Source: Verrucomicrobiia bacterium (lineage in GTDB: Bacteria > Verrucomicrobiota > Verrucomicrobiia > Verrucomicrobiales > Akkermansiaceae). Taken from it: a stretch of 64,000 nucleotides of DNA. Below, piece by piece: positions 43,969-51,900 of the stretch. A program made the translations under genes and the position numbers. Below the pieces are notes generated by a model that was given only the letters and a program-made list of their open reading frames with translations, was not told the origin of the DNA and searched no databases. Location of the stretch: the NCBI GenBank assembly GCA_030431475.1, contig JAUIJD010000001.1, positions 62,001 to 126,000 of the forward strand, in the 5' to 3' direction. Within the stretch, counting starts at the first letter, position 1. Each line of letters begins with the position of its first letter.

Positions 43969-44858
43969 TATCCTCCTCCTCGCCCTCCCGGCGCTCTTCC
44001 TCCGGATGCCCCCCCACCGCCGGGGATGTTGATACCCGGCGGACGCCCCCCTCCACCACCGCCCGGCCGACCTCCCTGGCCTCCACCGCCGCCGTCACCA
44101 TCGGCGTCATCATCGTCACCATCGCCGCCCCCGGCGCCGGCGCCCTGCCCCCCCTGCTGCTGGAGCTGGCGCATCATCACCTCCGGATTCTGCTTCGGCG
44201 TGATCCAGAAGACGTGCCGGATCGGCGTTTCGGCTTCGACCATGTCCTTGGCGAAGAGCAGTTCCATCTGCAGCGGCAGGCGACCGACCAGATCCCAGTC
44301 GTAGCTCCACTCCATGGTCCGCCCGTCGAGCACCCGCCATTCGAAAATGTAGACGTCCTCCATCAACACCACCTCGGCGAAGGGCTCGACATTGCCGAAG
44401 CGGTTCGCCACCTCGTCCCCGACTTCCGAAGTCTCCTCCAGCACCTCCTCCTCATAGTAACGCAGCACGATGTCGAGGAACCCGTCGCGGCGACGCACGG
44501 TCGAGAGCTGGACCGCCTTCGCCACCCGCTCCATGCCACCCCAGTTGAAGGTCATCGGCACGTTCTGGATCGTGAGGTCCGAAAGGTACTGGGCCCCGGA
44601 ATCCTCCGCCACCAGCTCAAGCCGGGCATTTCCGGGAAGCGACGCGAACTGATCTCCCAGCAGGTCGAGGAAGGCGGTCTGCTCGCTCACCGACGACTGC
44701 TTCTCGACCACGGCGTGGCCGAGTCCGATGGTGTTCTTGGCCATCAGGAAGACCCCGCCGATCAGCAGCGAGAGCAGGCCGACCGAGATCACCAGCTCGA
44801 GCATGGTGAACCCCGCCCGGCCGCGGATGCCCGCCGTCATGGTCGCCGCACTCCTCAT
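43968..44858 (-). CDS. gspJ: Type II secretion minor pseudopilin GspJ with Gly/Asp-rich tail
   Basis: A 296-residue pseudopilin. The prepilin motif G-FTMLELVISVGLLSLLIGG has the conserved Glu5. The start at 44858 overlaps the gspI stop by ATGA. Residues 233-296 form an unusual tail made almost only of Gly with Asp, Gln, Pro and Arg (a DDDDADGD core), not a standard GspJ feature. The preceding domain contains the family-like WRVLDGRTMEWSYDWD strand. It forms the pseudopilus tip with GspI and GspK. Confidence 0.85.
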   Translation of the reverse strand: MRSAATMTAGIRGRAGFTMLELVISVGLLSLLIGGVFLMAKNTIGLGHAVVEKQSSVSEQTAFLDLLGDQFASLPGNARLELVAEDSGAQYLSDLTIQNVPMTFNWGGMERVAKAVQLSTVRRRDGFLDIVLRYYEEEVLEETSEVGDEVANRFGNVEPFAEVVLMEDVYIFEWRVLDGRTMEWSYDWDLVGRLPLQMELLFAKDMVEAETPIRHVFWITPKQNPEVMMRQLQQQGGQGAGAGGGDGDDDDADGDGGGGGQGGRPGGGGGGRPPGINIPGGGGASGGRAPGGRGGG

Positions 44859-45280
44859 GGCTGGTACAACCTCCCGTAGCGCCAGGTTTCGGCCATCTCC
44901 TCCTGCCACTCACCGCTTTCGAACCAATGGGCGGTGACCTCGATCCGATACATCTGCTGCAGGAGCTGGCCGTCCATGTTCTCCATCTCGTCGAGGATCT
45001 CGATCTTGGTGTCGATCTCGACCGCCTCGTCGCCGATGGTCTCCTGGAGCGACACCGTTTCGACCCCCTCCTCCAGCACCGGCAGCGAAAGCGCCTCATC
45101 GAGCGCGCTTTCCAGGATCCGGTCGATCTGCATCCGGCGCTGCGAGAGCTGGGCGGCGTCGGAGGTTCGGGCGATCGCCACCGCGAATCCGGTCGCGGCG
45201 ATCGCAAAAATCCCAAGCGCCAGCACGACTTCCATCATCAGGAAGCCGCGCGGATGATTCGCCTGGGTGGTTGCTCTCAT
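44855..45280 (-). CDS. gspI: Type II secretion minor pseudopilin GspI
   Basis: A 141-residue pseudopilin with prepilin site G-FLMMEVVLALGIFAIAATGFAVAIAR (Glu5 present; Leu/Met at +2/+3 instead of Thr/Leu). The small beta domain ends in IEVTAHWFESGEWQEEMAETWRYGRLY. ATG 45280 was chosen because it overlaps the gspH stop by ATGA and places the cleavage site after a short basic leader. Confidence 0.85.
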   Translation of the reverse strand: MRATTQANHPRGFLMMEVVLALGIFAIAATGFAVAIARTSDAAQLSQRRMQIDRILESALDEALSLPVLEEGVETVSLQETIGDEAVEIDTKIEILDEMENMDGQLLQQMYRIEVTAHWFESGEWQEEMAETWRYGRLYQP

Positions 45281-45861
45281 AGAATCTCGGACTCCGTTTC
45301 GGTGATCCCGGCGGTCAGGGGGTGGAAGAGGACGGCGATCCAGCTTCCGTTCTCCAGTTCGATCCGGACCCCGCATGGCTCGCAGATGCCGCCGGGATCA
45401 AAGCGCCAGACCTGGCGGTCGCCGCGCTTCATCTCCTCCCAGCGTCCGGTGGCCCAGCGGCGGACCAGGAGCAGCATGTCGTCCTCGACGACCCATGCGT
45501 CACGGCGGCTCGGCTGCACGTTCTCGATGCCCTCGGCCATCGCGAACTCCTCCTCGGCGATCAATTGATCCCGGTCCTTGGGATTGAGCATCGCCTCGCC
45601 ATACGGCATCAGGGCGACGCCTTGGCGCGTGAACTCGAGGGCGTAAGGCCGCTGTTGCAGCGTCGCCAGGGTTCGCGCCCGCTTGGCGAGGACTTCGACC
45701 TCGCCGACCGCATTGTTGAGCCGCCCTTCGTCGCGGTTGAAATACAACGCCGCGACGGCGCCCCCGATCACCAGGATGAAGATCGACAGGACCATCACCA
45801 TCTCGAGGACGGTGAAGCCCTGCCGACTTCGATCACTCGTCCGACTGACTGCTGATGTCAT
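45277..45861 (-). CDS. gspH: Type II secretion minor pseudopilin GspH
   Basis: A 194-residue pseudopilin. Leader MTSAVSRTSDRSRQG, cleavage before FTVLEMVMVLSIFILVIGGAV with Glu5. A GspH-type domain follows with LAKRARTLATLQQRPYALEF. Its 5' end overlaps gspG by 29 bp in another frame, a tight packing that couples expression. The start at 45861 was preferred because it gives a normal-length leader. Confidence 0.85.
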   Translation of the reverse strand: MTSAVSRTSDRSRQGFTVLEMVMVLSIFILVIGGAVAALYFNRDEGRLNNAVGEVEVLAKRARTLATLQQRPYALEFTRQGVALMPYGEAMLNPKDRDQLIAEEEFAMAEGIENVQPSRRDAWVVEDDMLLLVRRWATGRWEEMKRGDRQVWRFDPGGICEPCGVRIELENGSWIAVLFHPLTAGITETESEIL

Positions 45862-46282
45862 CCTCGGTGCCTTCCATCCCGTCCGCGCCCTTGCTGATGA
45901 TCTCGAACATCGTCGGATCCTCGCTGCCCGGGAACTTGTAGCCATACTCGTTCTGCCACGGATCAAGCGGCACTTCATCCAGCAGCTTCACCCAGCGTTT
46001 CGGCCGCGGGTCGCTGCTCGGCTTCTCGACCAGCGCCTGAATCCCCTGCTGTGTCGTGGGAAAACGGCCGTTGTTGGTCTGATACATGCGAAGCGCGGCG
46101 CCGATCGAGTTGAAGTCGCCGCTCACGCGGGTGCGCTTCGCCCCGTCTCCCACCCGGCCCATCACGGTGATGGCTCCGCCGATGATCACGGCGATGATTC
46201 CGAGAACGATGACCATTTCCAGCAGGGAGAAGCCGGAACGGAGGTGAACGGGACGGCGTTTCTGATTTTTCATGGATTTCAT
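45833..46282 (-). CDS. gspG: Type II secretion major pseudopilin GspG
   Basis: A 149-residue major pseudopilin, first gene of the cluster. The cleavage site G-FSLLEMVIVLGIIAVIIGGAI has Glu5. GspG-specific features include FPTTQQGIQALVEKP, DPWQNEYGYKFPG and the C-terminal calcium-site-like SKGADGMEGTEDDIS. ATG 46282 or 46273 give leaders of plausible length. The shared divergent region up to 46430 should hold its promoter. Confidence 0.93.
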   Translation of the reverse strand: MKSMKNQKRRPVHLRSGFSLLEMVIVLGIIAVIIGGAITVMGRVGDGAKRTRVSGDFNSIGAALRMYQTNNGRFPTTQQGIQALVEKPSSDPRPKRWVKLLDEVPLDPWQNEYGYKFPGSEDPTMFEIISKGADGMEGTEDDISSQSDE

Positions 46283-46397
46283 ACGCTTGTTGGCTTGCAG
46301 AACCCTTACGTGGGAAAGAACCCCACGCGACCTTAAAGTTGTCGGAAAAATGACGCCATGACGCCGGAAATCTCCCGTCCGGCCGCCAATCCTTGGC

Positions 46398-46428
46398 ATT
46401 CCGGGCCCGAGGCGCTAATTCCGGGCCC
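46398..46428. repeat. Two direct copies of ATTCCGGGCCC upstream of the carboxynorspermidine synthase gene
   Basis: Exact 11-bp copies at 46398-46408 and 46418-46428, spaced 20 bp (about two helical turns). The second ends 2 bp before the ATG. Could be an operator; no matching regulator was identified. Confidence 0.4.
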
Positions 46429-46430
46429 AC

Positions 46431-47654
46431 ATGAGCAAAGTCCTGATCATCGGCGCCGGAGGCGTCGGAAATGTCGTCGCCCAGAAGTGCGCCATGCTGC
46501 CCGAGGTTTTCGGGGACATCACGCTGGCCTCCCGCACCGTGTCGAAGTGCGAGGCGATCGCCGCCGACGTCAAGCAGCGCACCGGTCGCGAGATCGCCAC
46601 GGCGGCCGTCGATGCCGACAAGGTCTCGGAAACCGCGGAGCTCATCCGCGCCACCGGCGCCGAGCTGGTGATCAATGTCGCGCTCCCCTACCAGGACCTC
46701 TCGATCATGGACGCCTGCCTCGAGGCCGGCGCCGACTACCTCGACACCGCCAACTACGAACCCAAGGACGTCGCCAAGTTCGAGTACTCCTGGCAATGGG
46801 CCTATCAGGAGCGCTTCCGCGAGGCGGGTCGCTCGGCGCTGCTCGGCTCGGGCTTTGATCCGGGGGTCACCAACGTTTTCACCGCCTGGGCGCTCAAGCA
46901 CCACTTCGACGAGATCCACACGCTCGACATCATCGACGTCAACGGCGGCGACCACGGCCATGCCTTCGCCACCAACTTCAACCCGGAGATCAACATCCGG
47001 GAAGTGACGGCCGAGTGCCGGCACTGGGAGGACGGCGGATTCGTCGAAACCGCCCCGATGTCCGAGCACCGCTCCTTCACCTGCCCCGAGGAGGTCGGCA
47101 CCTACGAGATCTACCGGATGTATCACGAGGAACTCGAATCGCTCACCAAGCACCTCCCGACCATCCGGCGCGCGCAGTTCTGGATGAGCTTCTCGCCGAA
47201 CTACCTCAAGCATCTCGAGGTGCTGCAGAATGTCGGCATGACCCGCATCGACGAGGTCGAATACCAGGGCCAGAAGATCATCCCGCTCCAGTTCCTGAAG
47301 GCGGTGCTTCCGAATCCCGGCGACCTCGGGGAACGCACCAAGGGCCGGACCTGCATCGGCAACGTGATCACCGGCGTGAAGGACGGAAAACCGAAGGCGG
47401 TCTACGTTTACAACATCTGCGACCACGAGAAGTGCTTCGAGGAGGTCGGCAGCCAGGCGATCTCCTACACTACCGGCGTGCCGGCGATGATCGGCGCCAA
47501 GCAGATGCTCGAGGGGGCCTGGCGCAAGGACGGCGTCTGGAACATGGAGCAGCACGACCCCGATCCCTTCATGGCCGACCTCAACGAGCACGGCCTGCCG
47601 TGGTCCTGCATCGAGCTCACCCCCGAGCAGGCCGCCGCCTTCCAGGTGGCCTGA
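46431..47654 (+). CDS. Carboxynorspermidine/carboxyspermidine synthase (saccharopine dehydrogenase family)
   Basis: A 407-residue NADPH-dependent enzyme with Rossmann motif GAGGVG at residues 8-13. Family-specific blocks include VINVALPYQDLSIMDACLEAGADYLDTANYEP and LLGSGFDPGVTNVFTAWALKHHF. It reductively condenses aspartate semialdehyde with putrescine or diaminopropane to carboxy(nor)spermidine. The decarboxylase (53615-54844) and arginine decarboxylase (55799-57739) for the same pathway lie 6-9 kb away. Members of the family can also be saccharopine dehydrogenases, but the neighbourhood favours polyamines. Confidence 0.88.
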   Translation: MSKVLIIGAGGVGNVVAQKCAMLPEVFGDITLASRTVSKCEAIAADVKQRTGREIATAAVDADKVSETAELIRATGAELVINVALPYQDLSIMDACLEAGADYLDTANYEPKDVAKFEYSWQWAYQERFREAGRSALLGSGFDPGVTNVFTAWALKHHFDEIHTLDIIDVNGGDHGHAFATNFNPEINIREVTAECRHWEDGGFVETAPMSEHRSFTCPEEVGTYEIYRMYHEELESLTKHLPTIRRAQFWMSFSPNYLKHLEVLQNVGMTRIDEVEYQGQKIIPLQFLKAVLPNPGDLGERTKGRTCIGNVITGVKDGKPKAVYVYNICDHEKCFEEVGSQAISYTTGVPAMIGAKQMLEGAWRKDGVWNMEQHDPDPFMADLNEHGLPWSCIELTPEQAAAFQVA

Positions 47655-47678
47655 TTCCCGGAGGACCGACATGCCTGT

Positions 47679-47718
47679 CGATCACCCGATTCCCCTTTTC
47701 GCGTTCGACCGGTGATCG
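47679..47718. terminator. Stem-loop between convergent genes
   Basis: 8-bp stem CGATCACC (47679-47686) / GGTGATCG (47711-47718) with a 24-nt loop containing CCCCTTTTC, located between the stops of the carboxynorspermidine synthase and dehydrogenase genes. A plausible but unproven terminator. Confidence 0.35.
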
Positions 47719-47734
47719 CTTCTCCGGAAGCGGG

Positions 47735-48640
47735 TCACCCCACCGCGTCGATCACGTCCCGCACGACTTCCGCCGCCTTCCGGAACGCCGCCTGCTCGTG
47801 TTCGTTGAGGTCTGGATGAATCACCCGGGCGATGCCTCCTTTCCCCACCACCACCGGCAGGCTCAGGCACACGTCCGAGACCCCGAGGTAGTCGTCGATC
47901 CTCACGCTCAGCGGCATCGTCCGGCGTTCATCCTGGATCATCGACTCCAGCAGGTAGGTCGTGGCGAGGCCGATCGCGTAGGAGGTATTGCCCTTCTTCC
48001 GGAACACCTCGATCCCGAAACCCTTCGCCCGCTCGCAGAGCTCCCGGCGCTCGGCCGTGTCGTCGATTCTCTCCCCGCCCGCCTGCGCCACGCTCATCGC
48101 CGGAAACTGGGCGTCGCCATGCTCCCCGAGAATGTAGGCACGGAGGTCGTCCGGATGAATCGCCAGCATCTCGGAAAGCAACTCCCGGAAACGGATCGAA
48201 TCGACCAGCGTCCCGGTGCCCATGACGCGCTCGGGAGGAAAGCCGGTGAGCTCCAGCGCCAGCCAGGTCAATGGATCCACGGGATTGGTCACCATCACCA
48301 GTTTGCAGTCGGGCGCCCGACGCGCGATCTCCGGCAGTAGCACCCGCATCAGCTCGGCGTTGCCCCGGGCCATCTCGTTGCGATCGACGATCCCTTCCGG
48401 CACCGGCACCGAGGCGCACACCACGACCACTTCACTGCCCTCGACCGCCGCCAGATCACCCGCGCGCACCGTCACCGGCACCTGCAGAAAGGCCTGGGCA
48501 TGCATCAGGTCCAGCGCCTCGCCCTCCGCCTTGGTCCGGTTGCGACCGACCAGCACGATCTCCCGCGCCACACGCCGGAGCATGAGGGTGTAGGCGAGCG
48601 TCATCCCGACCGTGCCGGGACCGACGATGGAGACTTTCAT
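47735..48640 (-). CDS. Lactate/malate dehydrogenase-family enzyme of uncertain specificity
   Basis: A 301-residue NAD-dependent 2-hydroxyacid dehydrogenase. The nucleotide motif is GPGTVG (7-12). Catalytic residues are Asp147 and Arg150 (LVDSIRF) and His174 (GEHGD), with Asn119 in VTNPVD. The mobile substrate loop is abnormal: ASVPVPEGIVDRNEMARGN has Val80 where lactate dehydrogenases carry Gln and malate dehydrogenases Arg, and the loop appears one residue longer. The TGTLVDS block looks LDH-like. The substrate is therefore unclear. The next gene on the strand (48645-48872) ends 4 bp upstream of its start. Confidence 0.85.
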   Translation of the reverse strand: MKVSIVGPGTVGMTLAYTLMLRRVAREIVLVGRNRTKAEGEALDLMHAQAFLQVPVTVRAGDLAAVEGSEVVVVCASVPVPEGIVDRNEMARGNAELMRVLLPEIARRAPDCKLVMVTNPVDPLTWLALELTGFPPERVMGTGTLVDSIRFRELLSEMLAIHPDDLRAYILGEHGDAQFPAMSVAQAGGERIDDTAERRELCERAKGFGIEVFRKKGNTSYAIGLATTYLLESMIQDERRTMPLSVRIDDYLGVSDVCLSLPVVVGKGGIARVIHPDLNEHEQAAFRKAAEVVRDVIDAVG

Positions 48641-48644
48641 GAGC

Positions 48645-48872
48645 TCAGCGCTGCGGCTCCGTTTCGCGCGGCAGGAACAGGTAGACCAGGCTTCCGATCA
48701 AGCCCAGCAGGACGATGAGCAGGATGCCGATCAGGCGGTTGCTGTCGTTCAGGTAGCGGTTCTTGACGCAGTGGATGAGCGACCAGATCCAGAGTCCGAG
48801 CAACGCCAGTCCGACCAACCCTGCAAAAAGAGCGAACAAGATGGGCACCGCCGAGTCATAGCTGCTTTCCAT
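48645..48872 (-). CDS. Small PLDc_N-type membrane protein
   Basis: A 75-residue protein with two membrane segments (about 9-30 and 47-66). Between them lies the phospholipase-D N-terminal (PLDc_N) signature LWIWSLIHCVKNRYLNDSNRLIGILLI, and the protein ends SLVYLFLPRE. This is the membrane module found at the N terminus of cardiolipin synthases, here alone and without a catalytic HKD domain. Its function is unknown. It lies 4 bp upstream of the dehydrogenase gene. Confidence 0.8.
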   Translation of the reverse strand: MESSYDSAVPILFALFAGLVGLALLGLWIWSLIHCVKNRYLNDSNRLIGILLIVLLGLIGSLVYLFLPRETEPQR

Positions 48873-48911
48873 ATCCCGATCCCATCCCGTCGGAGCGGGT
48901 GCGTCGAGTTC

Positions 48912-48953
48912 AAAGAAAAGGGCCCTCCCCCCGCAGCGCGGAAGGAGGGCCCC
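48912..48953 (-). terminator. Intrinsic terminator of the giant nucleotidase-like gene
   Basis: Perfect 9-bp stem GGGCCCTCC (48920-48928) / GGAGGGCCC (48944-48952). On the minus strand it is followed by TTTTCTTTG. It lies 40 bp after the stop at 48992. Confidence 0.85.
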
Positions 48954-48991
48954 GTCCGAACAACGGACTTCAGCCATGCTTGGGAGGAGAA

Positions 48992-51900
48992 TCAGGGCTG
49001 CTCGGCATTCAGGCGGTAGAAGTATTTGTCCGCCGGAGCCTGCACGGTGACCTGCTCGGTCGCTTCCAGGGTCCACGGCGCGCCGAGGTTCGGGCTGCTG
49101 TAGACGTCGATGTCGAGCACCGCGGTGCCGCCGACCCCCGGGTTGGTCACGGCGCCCATGACCCCGTTCATGCTCAGGTCGAGGATGGAGGTCTCGGTGT
49201 AGAGGTTGAACGCGAGCGGATCCCCCGTCACGTTGTCCTCGCCGGTCTGGACATCGGCTGCCTGCTTGGCCGCGATGGCCGCGAGCTGGGTGGCCGGATC
49301 CTGTTCGTTCACGTCCGGGTCGGTGCCGAGCGCTTCCTCGATCTGGTCGAGCAGACCGTCTGAGTCGCGGTCGGAGATCGTCAGGATGCGACCGTCCTTG
49401 ATCGACTCGTTGTAGGCGTCGTTGCCGTCGATCGCCGGTCCGGTGCCGTCCACCGTTCCGTCGAGGCCGATCACGTAGTCGGCGAGCGCCTGCTGATCGG
49501 TGACGCCCAGCGCGGTGTAGGGATACTGAACGCTGGTGTAGTAGGCCGTGCCGTTGCTGGCATAGCGGAACCACTGGTCACCCCCGGCGGCGGTGAAGGC
49601 GGGCATCGCGATGTCCACGGTGAGGTTGGGGACGGGCTGTCCGTCGACGATCAGGTCGGTGCCGTTGTCGAGCCTGGCCGACACGATCCGCGTCCCCGGG
49701 GTGGTGACCGACTCGATGTTGCCGTCGAGCACCAGTGCGGGCTTGGAGATGTCGTAGACGACGTCCATGCCGGCAATTTGGGCGAAGCGCCCGGTGCCAT
49801 CGCCGCTGCGTTGCGGATCGACGCCGTTCGTCGGGTCGTCGTCGACCGTCTTCGAGTAGCAGTTCTCGAGAAGGATCTTCAGGTCCGCGGTGGTCACATC
49901 CTCGACGACCGCCACGAAGTTGCCGAAGGGCGAGACGTTGAAGGTGGTCTGCAGGGTGATGTCACCGGCGGGAACGGCCGCACGGATGCCACCGCCGTTG
50001 GCCATGGCCACCTGCGGGACATCGACGCCGAAGCCCGCGGCAAGCTCCTGTCCCTTGGCGAGGTAGGCATCGGCCACGAGATTGCCGACCGCACGCTCGT
50101 CGGAGCGGATCAGGTTCGAGCTCTGCGGCAGCGTGGTGTCGGTGTTGCCGATCACGGTGGCGGCGAGCGCATCCAGGAAGGTCTGGACCGGGGCGATGTC
50201 GGCGGTGACGTCGGCATCGGCAGCGAAACCGTTGGTGGCGTCGGCGGTGTCCGAGACGATCAGCGCCGGGTTGGAGGTCGAGTCGATGGTCACGCCGCTG
50301 CCGCTGAAGTTCAGCGTCAGGCGGTTGAGGTAGCCGTAGCTGCCGGCACCGGTGACGATGGGAAGTTGATTCCCCCCGAGGTCGGTAGCGGTGCTGAGGG
50401 TCGGATAGCTGCCTTCGATGGCGTCGTCCGCGTCCCCGTCGGTGCCGCCGACAACGCCGTCATCGCCGAGGAAGACGCTGGTGTCGATGACGCTGGCAGG
50501 AGCGGCGGTACCATAGACGCTGCGTGGCGAGGCTGCGGCCTCGTCGACGAGCAGTTCATCGCCGCCCCCGGCGACGATCACGTCGATCCCGGATGCAAGC
50601 GCCGGGACCAGGTCCTGGTCGGTCGCGATGCCCTGCAGGTGGCTGACCAGCACGATGGCATCGACATTCTGACCCTGCAGGCTGGCGACCTGCGCGTTCA
50701 CCGAAGCGGCAACGGCGCTGATGATCGTGTCGCGCGGCGAGCTGATGAAAGGCAGGTTGTCGGTGGTGGCACCGATGATGCCCACCTTCTTCATGCCGCC
50801 CGCGGTGGCCACCTCGACAACGGCGCTGCTCGCGACGTTGCCCGACGTCACCTGGGCAAGCATGTCGGCTTCATTGGCGAAGTCGAGGTTGGCGCTCAGG
50901 TAGAGGGACGGGTGCGTCGTCTGGGCATCGCCGATGAACTCAGCGAGCACGTCCGGACCGAAATCCATCTCGTGGTTGCCGATGGCGAAGGCATCGTAGC
51001 CGATGCGGCTCAGGGCCAGGGCATCGTAGAAGGTCCGGCTGCCCGGGGCTCCACTTTCGAGACTGGCGGCAAACTCGGGTCCCGCGAGAAAGCTGTCACC
51101 CGCGAAAACCTCGACCACGCCGTGACCGATGTTGGCGAAGAAGTCGTGGTGGGCGTCCATGGCGGTCTTGAAGCGGGCGATGCCGCCGTGATCGGCGCTG
51201 CCCTTGTAGCTGAAGAGGTCCGACTCGCCATCGTTGTTGTGGAGGATGGTGAGGTTGAAGCTCTCGCTGTTCTCCAGGTTGTAGATGCCGATGCCGCCGG
51301 AGATGCCGCTGTCCCCCTCGTAGCCGAAGATCGCGAGTTCGGCGCCGGTCGGACTGTCGGCGGCGGAGATCGTCTGGACGGTCTCCGGGGCGTTCAAACC
51401 GTTGTCCCGGTTGTTGAGATAGCTGATCGGGGCCGGATTGGCCGGATCGGTGATGTCGACCATGACCACGCCGTTCTGGCGCTCGTTGCCGACCATCGCG
51501 ACCATCTTGCTGCCGAGCTGGATGACGCTGACGGCCTCGGGCTCGGAACCCTTGTTGTCCGAGCGCTTGTCGAACTCGCCCGGATCCCCGCCGTCGTTGG
51601 CGTTGTGGATCGAGGGATCCTCCTGGGAAAGGTAGCTCTCGAGCGAGAGGTGCGACACGCGGGTCAGGCTGCTGGTGTTGCCGTCGTACTCGAAGACCGA
51701 GATGCCCCGGGTGCCGAGGCAGACCATGTCGGTGAGGTCACCGTTGATGTCCGTGGCCTGGTCGATGAGAATGTCGATGCGTCCGAGGGCATCCTCATCC
51801 TGAAGCAGGGCGTCGAACTGGGCCTGGGTCAGGGGACCGCTGCCGGCGTCGTAGAGGGGAGTGGCGGCGACCTTGTCGTCCCCGGTGCTGGCGAAGTCTC

